Positions 41,095 to 50,050 of a stretch of DNA of 64,000 bases are shown here, piece after piece; the first letter of the stretch is position 1, and every line of letters begins with the position of its first letter. The notes under the pieces were generated by a model. The model was given only the letters and a program-made list of their open reading frames with translations. It made no database searches and was not told where the DNA came from. This DNA comes from Streptomyces sp. NBC_00659 (lineage in GTDB: Bacteria; Actinomycetota; Actinomycetes; Streptomycetales; Streptomycetaceae): NCBI RefSeq assembly GCF_036226925.1, contig NZ_CP109031.1:5022001-5086000 (forward strand), written 5' to 3'. The position numbers and the translations under genes are program-made.

Positions 41095-41179
41095 GTGCGG
41101 GTGACCGGCACCGCGCGGCGGGTGGCCCGTGCGGGTGACCGGCGCCGCGCGGCGGGTGGCCCGTCCGGGTGAGCGGCGG
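41095..41179. repeat. 34-bp tandem repeat in the divergent spacer
   Basis: Two full units (41095-41128 and 41129-41162), differing at one base, are followed by a partial third. The unit begins GTGCGGGTGACCGGC. The rest of the 401-bp divergent gap (41055-41455) holds only GC-rich sequence and the ribosome site for the next gene. Confidence 0.75.
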
Positions 41180-41455
41180 TGCCGACCGGGGCCGGCGTCG
41201 TACGACCCGCCCGGGCGGGTGCTGGTCCCGTAGCGGTTCCGGCGCCGTCTCGCCCGTCCGGGGCAACGGGTGTTCCTTCGACGACGGCGCCCTCCTGTCC
41301 CGGTCGGGGTGGGGCCCGGTTCCCGCCGGGCAAGGCATCCTCACTCGTTCGGGCCGCTCGGCTCGACGGGCGGGGCGGGTGCTCCGCACGCTGGTGGCGG
41401 GTCCGCGCGCGCATCCCGGCGGCCGACGGGTCCGCGTGCCGAGGGGAGGTGGCCG

Positions 41456-42721
41456 ATGGGACCGGACACGCGGGCCGGCACCCGGGCCGCTCCTGACGAG
41501 GTCGCCTCGTTCCTGGCCCGGCTGACCGGGCTGCTGCTGCGGTCCAGCGGCGAGGGCGCCGTCCTCATCGAGCGCACCGTCCGGCACACCGCCCACGCGC
41601 TGGGGTCCGACGCCTCCGTCCTTCTCGTGCCGGACGGCGCCGCGCTCACCCTCGGCACCCGCGGCGCCTCCCGCACGGTGACCCTGCACGGAGTCCCCGA
41701 GGTCTTCCGGCTCGACCAGGTCGTCGCGCTGAAACCGCTCGTCCAGGACGTGCAGGCGGGGCGGATCGGGGTGGCCGAGGCGGACCGCCGGCCGGCCGCG
41801 ATCGAGACGTCCCGGCCGCCCTACCCGTGGTGGCTCAAGCTGCTCGGCATCGTCCTGTTCACGCTGGGCTTCGCGCCGCTGATGCAGGCCACGTGGTACG
41901 AGATCGGCGCCACCGCCGTCCTCGGCACCGTCGCCGCCGTGCTGGCCGTCACGGCGGACCGGATCCCCCGGTACGCCACCGTGCTCCCGCTGGTCGTCTC
42001 GACCGCCGTCTCCGTGATCACGGTCGAGGTGTTCGCCCGGGACACCTCGCACGGCGGCCCCGTGCTGCTGATGCTGCCCGCGCTCTTCTTCTTCGTCCCC
42101 GGCGACTATCTGAGCGCCGCCGCGGCCGAGCTCGCCGCCGGCTACATCACCACCGGCGCGATCCGGCTCGTCTACTCCGCCTTCCTCCTCGTACAGCTCT
42201 ACGTCGGTGTCCTGCTGGGCCTGTTCCTCACCGGCACCTCCACCCGCGCCTTCTTCGACATCGCCGCCGCGTCCGATCTGCCGCGCTGGGCCCTCTTTTT
42301 GAGCTGGATCGTCTTCACGACCGGCACGCTGCTGGCCTTCGCCATCCCCTTCCGGCTGCTGCCGCTCCTGCTCCTGCTGGTGTACGTCACCGTGGCCGTG
42401 CAGTCCCTGGCTACCAAGGCGATCGGCGAGACGGGCGGAACGTTCGTCGCGGCGGCCGTCCTGGCCGCCGCCGCGACCCGGCTCGCCCTGCGCCCGGACC
42501 GGCCGCCCCGGCTCGTGCTGCTCCTGCCCGGCTTCTTCACCCTCACCGTCGGCTCCCTCGGCATGCGGGGGCTGACCACCCTGGCCGGCGGCTATGTCAT
42601 CGAGGGCTTCCGTGACCTGCTGAAACTCGTCACGATCGTCACCGCCATCGCCGTCGGCCTGGTCCTCGGAGCGGTCCTCGCCCAGCCGGCGGTCACCAGC
42701 CCGTCAGCAGAAGGTGGTTGA
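41456..42721 (+). CDS. ThrE-family threonine/serine exporter
   Basis: The 421-residue protein has an N-terminal ThrE domain (FLARLTGLLLRSSGEGAVLIERTVRHTAHALG) and about ten membrane segments, the one-chain fused ThrE layout. SHGGPVLLMLPALFFFVPGDYLS is characteristic. It exports threonine or serine. ATG 41456 follows GGAGGT at 7 nt. Its 3' end overlaps a convergent membrane gene by 29 bp. Confidence 0.88.
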   Translation: MGPDTRAGTRAAPDEVASFLARLTGLLLRSSGEGAVLIERTVRHTAHALGSDASVLLVPDGAALTLGTRGASRTVTLHGVPEVFRLDQVVALKPLVQDVQAGRIGVAEADRRPAAIETSRPPYPWWLKLLGIVLFTLGFAPLMQATWYEIGATAVLGTVAAVLAVTADRIPRYATVLPLVVSTAVSVITVEVFARDTSHGGPVLLMLPALFFFVPGDYLSAAAAELAAGYITTGAIRLVYSAFLLVQLYVGVLLGLFLTGTSTRAFFDIAAASDLPRWALFLSWIVFTTGTLLAFAIPFRLLPLLLLLVYVTVAVQSLATKAIGETGGTFVAAAVLAAAATRLALRPDRPPRLVLLLPGFFTLTVGSLGMRGLTTLAGGYVIEGFRDLLKLVTIVTAIAVGLVLGAVLAQPAVTSPSAEGG

Positions 42722-44378
42722 GGAGCAGGGCCGACGTGGCCTGGGCGACGAGCCAGGCACGGGGGCGGGGGAGGAACGCGCCCGCCGCCAGCATCCACAG
42801 CGCGAACGGCAGCCAGATGCGTTCGGTCTCCGCCTTGCTCATGCCGGAGAGGTCGGCGACGAGCAGGGCCAGCAGCGCCCCGATGACGAGGACGGCGAGC
42901 CGCGGGACGGTGCCCGGGGCGGGGCGAAGGGCGGGGCGAACGCCCGTGTCGGCCAGACCGGACACCGGCTCCGCGCCCGGCGCCGTGCAGGGAAGGTGTT
43001 CCCGCGCCGTGCCGGGGAGGCGTTCCCGCTCGGCCCCGGGGAGGCGTTCCCGCTCGGTGCGGCCCCGGGGGACGAGGCCCGCCCCGATGCGCAGGGCCGC
43101 CGCACCGGCCCTGCGCAGCCCCGCCGCGGTCGCCGGTCCCGTGATGAGCACCGTGCAGGCGAGATTCGCCCAGACCCAGTAGCCGTACGGCCGGATGCCG
43201 CCCGCCCCTTCGTAGTAGCGGGTGACCAACAGGCGATAGGCCTCCCACCAGTTGAAGCCGAGCAGCGTGAACACCATTGGTACGACGGTGAGTCCGGCCA
43301 GGACGTACGGCAGCGGGCGGAGCCGGGATCGGCGTCCGAGCAGCAGAACGGCGCCGGCGATCACGGCGATCAGGGTCAGACCGTACGAGAGATACGCGGT
43401 GAGGCCGAGGAGGAGACCGGAGGCGAGGCCGGTCGTCCGCGGCCGGCGCCCCGTGACCGCGAGGGCCAGCAGGGCGAGGGCCCAGGCCGCGACGGCCGCG
43501 AAGTACCCGTCCGCCGATGTGCCCATCCACACGGCTGCCGGGGCGAGGGCGAGGAAGGGCGCGGCGCGGCGCGCGAGCGCCTCCCCGGCCAGGGCGCGCA
43601 CGGTGACGAGCACCGCGACCCCGGCCGTCGCGCCGACGGTGATGCACCAGACGCCCGCCCAGGCCCCGCCGCCCAGCCCGACGCGGTCGAGGAGGACGAA
43701 GGTGAGGGTGGCGGCCGGCGGATGCCCGGCGATGTGCGCGGGCCAGTGGTCGGGGGAGTGCAACAGGATGTGGTGGGTGAAGTCCCGCAGGGCGGCCGGG
43801 ATGTCGTGGAAGCGGTTCACCGGGGAGATGACCTGGAGATATTCGTACCGCGTGGTGAGGCGCCGGGCCACGCCCCGCTCCCAGCCGTCGATCAGCGCGA
43901 GGGAGAACGTCCACACCGTCGTCGTGGCCCACACGGCGGCGAGCAGCTTCCGCCAGGGCAGCCGGGCGGCGAGGAGAGGACCGTACGCCACGACCGCGAC
44001 GGCCACGGCGACCGAGGCCGCGGTGCCGGGTCCGGCATGCGGTCCCCAGTGCCCGTACAACGGCGCGGCGCTGACGAACAGCGTGCCGTCGCGGTGCTCG
44101 ATGACGTAGCCGACGACGGCCGCGGTCAGCACGAGCAGGGCCGCGGCCAGAGCGGCGGTCAGGTCGCTCAGGACGGCCCGGGGCCGGTCGCTCAGCAGCG
44201 TCCGGGAGAGCCTGGGTTCCCGGGCTCTGGCCCGGGCCCGGGCCAGAGCCGGTGACAGGCGCCGGGGAACGGTTCGGGGAACGGCCGGGGGAGGGGGCGT
44301 GGGAAGAACCCCGGAAGGGTCTTCGGGGCGGGCGCGGGACAGATCGCGCGGGAGGTCGCGGGGGAGGTCGCGGTTCAC
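42693..44378 (-). CDS. GT-C-like polytopic membrane protein
   Basis: The 561-residue protein has a Pro/Arg-rich N-terminal 65 residues and then about 11 membrane segments. A large extracytoplasmic loop has VISPVNRFHDIPAALRDFTHHILLHSPDHWPAHIAGHPP. The pattern of an early luminal loop with acidic and His residues, followed by helices, resembles GT-C glycosyltransferases that use lipid-linked sugars. Near the C-terminus is an insert of repeated ERERLPGA-type units. It is next to a glycosyltransferase/methyltransferase operon. Substrate unknown. Confidence 0.75.
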   Translation of the reverse strand: MNRDLPRDLPRDLSRARPEDPSGVLPTPPPPAVPRTVPRRLSPALARARARAREPRLSRTLLSDRPRAVLSDLTAALAAALLVLTAAVVGYVIEHRDGTLFVSAAPLYGHWGPHAGPGTAASVAVAVAVVAYGPLLAARLPWRKLLAAVWATTTVWTFSLALIDGWERGVARRLTTRYEYLQVISPVNRFHDIPAALRDFTHHILLHSPDHWPAHIAGHPPAATLTFVLLDRVGLGGGAWAGVWCITVGATAGVAVLVTVRALAGEALARRAAPFLALAPAAVWMGTSADGYFAAVAAWALALLALAVTGRRPRTTGLASGLLLGLTAYLSYGLTLIAVIAGAVLLLGRRSRLRPLPYVLAGLTVVPMVFTLLGFNWWEAYRLLVTRYYEGAGGIRPYGYWVWANLACTVLITGPATAAGLRRAGAAALRIGAGLVPRGRTERERLPGAERERLPGTAREHLPCTAPGAEPVSGLADTGVRPALRPAPGTVPRLAVLVIGALLALLVADLSGMSKAETERIWLPFALWMLAAGAFLPRPRAWLVAQATSALLLNHLLLTGW

Positions 44379-44491
44379 CCTCGCACGCTAGGCCGGGAGG
44401 CCCCGCAGACAGGGGCCACTGAGGTGGACGTCAGAGTTTCGTCATGGTTTGAGAACCCGTTCGGGGGGTGCCCCAGGCCTACGGTCGGGGC

Positions 44492-45775
44492 ATGCCACGG
44501 TCTCCCTCGTCCCCCGCGTTCTGGCGCAGCCCGCTGCGCGGCCCCTGGTTCACCTCCGTGCTGGGTGTGGTGCTGCTCGTCGGGATCACGGTGCTGTTCG
44601 TGACCGGACTTCTGTCGTACGCGGCCTACAACCCGAACCTCTCGCCGGTGAACGACAAGACCCCCGACAAGGGGATCCTCGGGTTCTACCTCTTCTCCTG
44701 GCCGACCGGCCCCGTCTGGCTGTACCGCCTCACCCAGGGCGTCCACGTCACGCTCGGCATCGCGCTGATCCCCGTCCTGCTGGCGAAGCTGTGGTCGGTC
44801 GTGCCGAAACTGTTCGCGCTGCCCCCGGCCCGCTCGCTCGCGCACGCCCTGGAAAGGCTCTCGCTGCTCCTTCTGGTCGGCGGCGCGCTCTTCGAGTTCA
44901 CCACCGGCGTGCTCAACATCCAGCTCGACTACGTCTTCCCCGGCTCCTTCTACACCCTGCACTTCTACGGGGCTTGGGTGTTCATGGCGGCGTTCGTCGC
45001 GCACGCGGTCCTGCGGGTGCCGGCGGCCCTGCGCAATCTGCGCCGCATGCGCACTCCCGGCCCGCTGCCCGAGCCGCCGGGCTCGTCGCCCGGCACGGAT
45101 GAACCGGCGCGTCCCGAGGACGAGTTGGTGTCACCGGACCCGCTGCCGCCCACGGTCTCGCGGCGCGGGGCCCTCGGATTCGTCGGAGGCGGAGCTCTGC
45201 TGCTGACCGCCACCACGGCGGGCCAAGGCTTCGACGGGCCGCTGCGCGACACGGCGCTGCTGGCCCCGCACGGCGGCGCCGAACCGGGCTCGGGACCGGG
45301 CGGCTTCCAGATCAACAAGACCGCCGCGTCCCGCGGTGTCACCGCCGCCGAGACCGGTGAGGAGGCCTGGCGTCTGGTCGTCACGGGGAAGGGCCGGACG
45401 GTCCGGCTGAGCCGCGCCGACCTCCGGCGGCTCCCCCTGCACAGTGCCGCGCTGCCCATCGCCTGCGTGGAGGGCTGGTCGACGTCCGACCAGTGGTGGC
45501 GGGGTGTGCGGCTGCGGGACCTGGCGGCGCTCGTCGGCTACGAGGCGGACGCGGCCCCCGATGTGCTCGTGGAGTCGCTCCAGCGGCGCGGAGCGTTCCG
45601 GGTGGCTGCCCTGCGGGACAACCAGGTGCGTGATCAGCGTTCCCTGCTCGCGCTGTTCGTCAACGGCGAGGACCTGACCCCCGATCACGGCTACCCGGCG
45701 CGGGTCATCGTTCCGGCCGCGCCCGGCGTGCTGAACACCAAGTGGGTGGCCCGGATGACGTTCGGAGACCTGTGA
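44492..45775 (+). CDS. Membrane-anchored sulfite-oxidase-type molybdopterin oxidoreductase
   Basis: The 427-residue protein joins an N-terminal cytochrome-b-like membrane domain with about four segments and His in RLTQGVHVTLG and FYTLHFYGAWVF (residues 20-165) to a sulfite-oxidase-fold molybdopterin domain. The catalytic Cys is in LPIACVEGWSTSDQWWRGVRLRDLA. A twin-arginine-like VSRRGALGFVGGGA lies between the two parts. The enzyme face is probably outside the membrane. Substrate is unknown; oxidised methionine or sulfite-like compounds are possible for the fold. It is followed by an overlapping membrane gene. Confidence 0.85.
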   Translation: MPRSPSSPAFWRSPLRGPWFTSVLGVVLLVGITVLFVTGLLSYAAYNPNLSPVNDKTPDKGILGFYLFSWPTGPVWLYRLTQGVHVTLGIALIPVLLAKLWSVVPKLFALPPARSLAHALERLSLLLLVGGALFEFTTGVLNIQLDYVFPGSFYTLHFYGAWVFMAAFVAHAVLRVPAALRNLRRMRTPGPLPEPPGSSPGTDEPARPEDELVSPDPLPPTVSRRGALGFVGGGALLLTATTAGQGFDGPLRDTALLAPHGGAEPGSGPGGFQINKTAASRGVTAAETGEEAWRLVVTGKGRTVRLSRADLRRLPLHSAALPIACVEGWSTSDQWWRGVRLRDLAALVGYEADAAPDVLVESLQRRGAFRVAALRDNQVRDQRSLLALFVNGEDLTPDHGYPARVIVPAAPGVLNTKWVARMTFGDL

Positions 45776-46422
45776 TGCGAAGCCCTGAACCGGGAAGCCC
45801 TGAATCCGGAAACTCTGAACCCGGAGGCTCTGAACCGGGAAGCTCTGAACCCGGAGGACCAGAACCGCGACGGCCCGCGCCGCGACGACTGGCGCCGCGC
45901 CGGCGGTTCGAGGCGCTGCTCTCGGCGGCGCGTCGGCGGCCCGGCCGCGACCTGATCGGCAGCCCCTTCCAACTGCTGCTGTTCGCTTGCTCGTTCGCGT
46001 TGGCGGGCTACGCCGGGGTGCGGCTCCTCGCGGGCGACTGGTCCCGGGTGGCCCTCTGGTTCGTGGGCGCGGCGGTGCTGCACGACCTGGTGCTCGTGCC
46101 GTTGTACGCCGTCGCGGACCGGGCCGTCTCGAAGACGCTGGACGCGAGGGGCCACCGGGACCTGACGATGTACGTCCGTGTTCCGGCGGCTCTCTCCGGT
46201 CTCCTGCTGCTGGTGTGGTTCCCGCTGATCAGCGGGCAGATCGCCGACCGCTACCGGTCGGCGACCGCCCTGCCGGCCGACGGGTTCGCGGCACGCTGGC
46301 TGCTGATCACGGCGGCGCTGTTCGCCGGGTCCGCGGCTCTGCTCGCCCTGCGGTCCCTGCGGGCCTCCCGCCGTGGCCCGTTGCGCAGGGCCACGAAGGA
46401 CCGTCCACCCGCCGCCCACTGA
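45775..46422 (+). CDS. Membrane protein coupled to the molybdopterin oxidoreductase
   Basis: ATG 45775 overlaps the previous stop (TGATG). The 215-residue protein begins with about 40 residues of Glu-Pro-Gly-Ser repeats (EPGSPESGNSEPGGSEPG) and then four membrane segments: about 62 (SPFQLLLFACSFALAGYAG), 92, 138 and 180. It may anchor or accept electrons for the oxidoreductase. The last 172 bp lie antisense to the convergent methyltransferase gene. The N-terminal repeats are encoded by tandem 15- to 30-bp units. Confidence 0.75.
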   Translation: MRSPEPGSPESGNSEPGGSEPGSSEPGGPEPRRPAPRRLAPRRRFEALLSAARRRPGRDLIGSPFQLLLFACSFALAGYAGVRLLAGDWSRVALWFVGAAVLHDLVLVPLYAVADRAVSKTLDARGHRDLTMYVRVPAALSGLLLLVWFPLISGQIADRYRSATALPADGFAARWLLITAALFAGSAALLALRSLRASRRGPLRRATKDRPPAAH

Positions 46423-47345
46423 GCGTCGGCCCGCCATCCGGCACGCGCCGCGTGCCGGAGCAGGGCCGGGGTGCCGACCCGGGCCCACGGGAAGGCGGCC
46501 CGGTCGCCGGCCGTGCCCCGGCCGCCGGCCTCGCCCGCGTTCCCGCTCCCGGCCGCACCGCTGTCGGTGCTGTCCGGGTAGTCGGCGTCGTGGGCGTCGT
46601 CGGGGTGCGCGGCGCGGACGATGCGGACGTCGACGCGTTCGTCGATGTCCGCGCCCGCCACGGTCTCGGCGATCAGCAGGCCGCCCGGGGCGAGGAGTTC
46701 GGCCGTACGGCGCAGGAGGGCGGCCGGGTCGCCGCCGATGCCGATGTTGCCGTCGACGAGGAGGACGGTGCCCCAGCGGCCCTCCGAGGGCAACTGCTCG
46801 AAGACCGACCGGTGCAGCGCCCGGCCGCCGAGCCGTACCGTGCGGGCCACGGCGGCCTCGCTGACGTCGATGCCGAGCGAGGGCCTTCCGCGTGCCGCGA
46901 GCTCCGCGACCAGACGTCCCGGACCGCATCCCACGTCGAGCACGGCGCCCTCGCAGTACGCGAGCAGCTGGAGGTCCACCGCGTCGGCGCGAGCGCACCA
47001 GCGCTCCACCTCCAGGGGAAGGAGCCAGCCGTCCGTCCGCCGCAGGAACAGCGGCCCCCGGCCGGCGCCCAGCGCCTCCGCGTAGGGATCGGCGGCCCAT
47101 GAGCGCGCGGCCCGCCCGGACAGGGCCTCTGTTCCGGGTCCCCCTCCGCTTCCGTTCCCGCTTCCGTTCCCGCTTCCGTTCCCGCTTCCGTTCCCGGGCA
47201 GGGTTCCCGTCCCCGCCGCGGCCCCTGTCTCGACCCGCACGCCCGTCCGGGCTCCCGTCCCGGTGCCGTTCCCGGTACCCGGGACGGGTACGGAGCTCCG
47301 TGCGGTGCCGGAACCCCGAGCGACTGTTCTCCCCACGCCGCTCAT
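46251..47345 (-). CDS. Class I SAM-dependent methyltransferase
   Basis: The 364-residue protein has about 100 low-complexity Gly/Thr/Ser residues at the N-terminus (NGSGNGSGNGSGNG run). The SAM-binding fold follows, with LLAYCEGAVLDVGCGPGRLVAEL and LGIDVSEAAVARTVRLGG. ATG 47345 overlaps the upstream stop (ATGA). The C-terminus extends about 50 residues past the domain end, into the convergent gene, so the true stop may be functional but the tail is probably not conserved. It is last in an operon with a GT2 and a DUF2064 protein. Confidence 0.8.
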   Translation of the reverse strand: MSGVGRTVARGSGTARSSVPVPGTGNGTGTGARTGVRVETGAAAGTGTLPGNGSGNGSGNGSGNGSGGGPGTEALSGRAARSWAADPYAEALGAGRGPLFLRRTDGWLLPLEVERWCARADAVDLQLLAYCEGAVLDVGCGPGRLVAELAARGRPSLGIDVSEAAVARTVRLGGRALHRSVFEQLPSEGRWGTVLLVDGNIGIGGDPAALLRRTAELLAPGGLLIAETVAGADIDERVDVRIVRAAHPDDAHDADYPDSTDSGAAGSGNAGEAGGRGTAGDRAAFPWARVGTPALLRHAARAGWRADAQWAAGGRSFVALRNGPRREARRDRRASRAADPANSAAVISSQRAANPSAGRAVADR

Positions 47346-48136
47346 CGCCCGGCCCCCCGCCGCCCGGAGACGGGGCCGGTGTCCCGGCCCCCGGTGCCTG
47401 TTCCGGCCGCCCGTACGGCCTTGAGCCCGGCGACGAAACCCTCGTTCCATCCGGTCGCCCGCCCCGTGGTCCGGTCCGGGGTGAGGCCCACGGTCCGTCC
47501 GGGAACCTGCCCCGGGACCGGAGTGGTCGCCGTCCTGAGCCTGCCCAGCTCCGCCGCGAAGACCCCCGCGGGCGCGGCCGCCGCGACCGCCGTCGCGTCC
47601 GCGGCCGTGTCGACGTCCCGCAGACGGGGCAGATCCCGCACCCGCAGCCCGGCTCCGACGAGACGTGACCGTTGTGCGGCCCCCGTCGTGCTCGTCGACA
47701 TCGGTACGCCCCGCAGGAGCTCCGGGCGGGGTTCGGCGAGACCCAGCGCCCAGAAGCCGCCGTCGTCGGCCGGCCCGAAGTACGCGTCGCAGTCCGCGAA
47801 GTCCACCGTGAGGAGGGCGGGTGTCACCTGAGGCGTGTCCATGCCGATGAGCAGCGCGGGCCCGTCGCAGTCCGCGAACGCCGCGGCCAGCCGCTCGTCC
47901 AGACCGCCCGCGCACTGTCGTACGACGTCGAAGCCGGCCGGAAGCCAGGGGCCGGGCTCCCCGTCGAGCACGAGGACCCGCCGCCGCGCGGGTGTCGCCG
48001 CCACCGCTCGCAGGGTGTCCACGAGGGCCGCCTCGGCCAGCTCGGCCGCTTCCCCGGGGGTGAAGGGCGGGGTGAGCCGGGTCTTCACCCGTCCGGGACG
48101 CGGTTCCTTGGCGATGACGAGCAGGGTGACGCTCAC
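47342..48136 (-). CDS. DUF2064 (TIGR04282-like) nucleotidyltransferase-fold protein
   Basis: The 264-residue protein has the glycosyltransferase-A-like family opening LLVIAKEPRPGRVKTRLTPPFTP. GMDTPQVTPALL and FGPADDGGFWALGLAEP follow. These proteins occur next to GT2 enzymes in envelope-sugar operons and probably handle an activated sugar. The C-terminal 60 residues are Thr/Gly/Arg-rich. Its start and stop overlap both neighbours by 4 bp. Confidence 0.88.
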   Translation of the reverse strand: MSVTLLVIAKEPRPGRVKTRLTPPFTPGEAAELAEAALVDTLRAVAATPARRRVLVLDGEPGPWLPAGFDVVRQCAGGLDERLAAAFADCDGPALLIGMDTPQVTPALLTVDFADCDAYFGPADDGGFWALGLAEPRPELLRGVPMSTSTTGAAQRSRLVGAGLRVRDLPRLRDVDTAADATAVAAAAPAGVFAAELGRLRTATTPVPGQVPGRTVGLTPDRTTGRATGWNEGFVAGLKAVRAAGTGTGGRDTGPVSGRRGAGR

Positions 48137-48987
48137 TGGACGGTTCCTCCTGGGGACGGTGCGGGAGCGGACGCCGAGGGCGGCGCCGTGACCTGGGCTC
48201 CGGCCGGTACTCCGGTCGGCGCCTCGGGCCGCGCTTCGGGCCGCGCCTCGGTCCGGGCCCCGCCGGAGGACGGGACCAGGTCGTGCGCCCGGGCGGGCGG
48301 GGGCGGTTCGGCCAGGACGCGGCGCATGTCCCGTACCGCCTGCCAGGTGCCGCGCCAGGTGCCGGTGACCTTGGAGACGCCGGTACGCGCCAGATACGGC
48401 ACGTCGTGCTCGGCGACGCGCCAGCCGGCGTCGGCGGCGCGGACGACCATCTGGAGCGGGTAGCCGCTGCGCCGGTCGGTGAGCCCGAGGCCGAGCAGCG
48501 CCTCGCGGCGGGCCGCGCGCAGCGGACCGAGGTCGTGCAGGCGCAGGCCGGTGCGGCGCCGCAGCATCCGGGCCAGCGCGATGTTGCCCGCACGGGCGTG
48601 CGCGGGCCAGGCGCCGCGCTCCTGGGGCCGGCGCCGGCCGAGCACGAGGTCGGACTCCGCGGCCCGTACCTCGGCGACGAACGGCAGGAGCAGGGCGGGG
48701 TCGAGGGAACCGTCGCAGTCGCAGAAGCAGACGATGTCGGCGGTCGCGGCGGTCAGCCCGGCGTGGCAGGCGGCGCCGAACCCCCGGCGCTCCTCGCGCA
48801 CGACGGTGGCGCCCAGCGCGCGGGCCAGCTCCGCGGAGCCGTCCGTGGAGCCGTTGTCCACGACCAGCGCGCGCCAGCCGGGCGGGATCCGGGAGAGCAC
48901 CCAGGGCAGGGCGCCGGCCTCGTTCAGACAGGGAAGGACCACGTCGACGTCCGGGTCCGGTACGGGAAAGGTCGTCACGGCCTTCAC
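48133..48987 (-). CDS. Glycosyltransferase family 2
   Basis: The 284-residue GT-A enzyme shows DVVLPCLNEAGALPWVLSRI, VVDNGSTDGS, the DxD motif in CFCDCDGSLDP, and GFGAACHAGL. The C-terminal 60 residues are Pro/Ala-rich with EARPEARPEA repeats. It has no membrane segments and probably uses dolichol-type or polyprenyl-phosphate acceptors at the membrane. It heads the overlapping GT2, DUF2064 and methyltransferase operon and is divergent from the response regulator. Confidence 0.92.
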   Translation of the reverse strand: MKAVTTFPVPDPDVDVVLPCLNEAGALPWVLSRIPPGWRALVVDNGSTDGSAELARALGATVVREERRGFGAACHAGLTAATADIVCFCDCDGSLDPALLLPFVAEVRAAESDLVLGRRRPQERGAWPAHARAGNIALARMLRRRTGLRLHDLGPLRAARREALLGLGLTDRRSGYPLQMVVRAADAGWRVAEHDVPYLARTGVSKVTGTWRGTWQAVRDMRRVLAEPPPPARAHDLVPSSGGARTEARPEARPEAPTGVPAGAQVTAPPSASAPAPSPGGTVQ

Positions 48988-49090
48988 CTTACGAACGCGA
49001 AAGGGATGAACCGGACTTCATGTCCTTACGAAACTCGGACGTCGGCGCCGACGAGCCACGCCGGACCCGGCCGGGTGCGACGCTGGAGCC

Positions 49091-50050
49091 ATGCATCGAG
49101 CGCACGAATCCCCAGGTGCCGGACCTGCCCCGAGCGTGAACGGGGGCCCGGGGACGGCTTCGGACCCTGATCCGGGGACGGCTTCGGCCCCGCACCCGGG
49201 CCCCGGTGCGCTTCCTTCTCCGGAACCCGCCCCGCGGCCCCTTCCGGCGTCCGCGCCGGCCTCCTCTCCGGCGTCTGTTCCGGCGTCCGTTCCGGTCTCC
49301 GTGGCGGCCACCCGTGTGCTCGTCGTGGACGACGACCCGACCGTGGCCGAAGTCGTCTCCGGGTACCTCGAACGCGCCGGGTATCTCGTGGACCGGGCGG
49401 CGGACGGTGCCGTCGCGCTCGCCCGTGCCGCCGCACACCGGCCCGACCTGGTGGTGCTCGACCTGATGCTGCCGGGCATCGACGGCCTGGAGGTGTGCCG
49501 CCGGCTGCGCGCCCAAGGGCCCGTGCCGGTCATCATGCTCACCGCGCGCGGCGACGAGGACGACCGCATCCTCGGCCTGGAGGTCGGTGCGGACGACTAC
49601 GTGACCAAGCCGTTCAGCCCGCGGGAACTGGTCCTGCGGGTCGAGTCCGTGCTCCGCAGGACCCGGCCGGTGCCCGCCGCGCGCCCGCTGCACGCCGCCG
49701 GTCTCGCCGTCGATCCGTCGGCCCGCCGCGCCACCAAGAACGGCACCGAACTCGCCCTCACCCTGCGCGAGTTCGATCTGCTGGCGTTCTTCCTGAAGCA
49801 CCCCGGCCGCGCGTACGCCCGCGAGGACCTGATGCGCGAGGTGTGGGGCTGGGACTTCGGTGACCTGTCGACGGTCACCGTCCACGTCCGCAGGCTGCGC
49901 GGCAAGGTCGAGGACGATCCCGCGCGGCCCCGCCTGATCCAGACGGTCTGGGGCGTGGGCTACCGCTTCGACGACACGGAGGCGATGGCCGGGCCGACCG
50001 GGCCGACCGGACGAGAACATCCCACGACCGAGAAGGAGACCGGCGCGTGA
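49091..50050 (+). CDS. OmpR-family response regulator
   Basis: The 319-residue protein has a CheY receiver (TRVLVVDDDPTVAEVVSGYL; phospho-acceptor Asp in LVVLDLMLPGIDG; Lys in VTKPFSP). A winged-helix DNA-binding domain follows (LTLREFDLLAFFLKHPGRAYAREDLMREVWG). About 72 residues of Pro/Ala/Ser-rich sequence precede the receiver, which is unusual. A GTG at the Val of VAATRVLVV would give a normal-length protein. It is coupled by GTGA overlap to a histidine kinase. Confidence 0.92.
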   Translation: MHRAHESPGAGPAPSVNGGPGTASDPDPGTASAPHPGPGALPSPEPAPRPLPASAPASSPASVPASVPVSVAATRVLVVDDDPTVAEVVSGYLERAGYLVDRAADGAVALARAAAHRPDLVVLDLMLPGIDGLEVCRRLRAQGPVPVIMLTARGDEDDRILGLEVGADDYVTKPFSPRELVLRVESVLRRTRPVPAARPLHAAGLAVDPSARRATKNGTELALTLREFDLLAFFLKHPGRAYAREDLMREVWGWDFGDLSTVTVHVRRLRGKVEDDPARPRLIQTVWGVGYRFDDTEAMAGPTGPTGREHPTTEKETGA

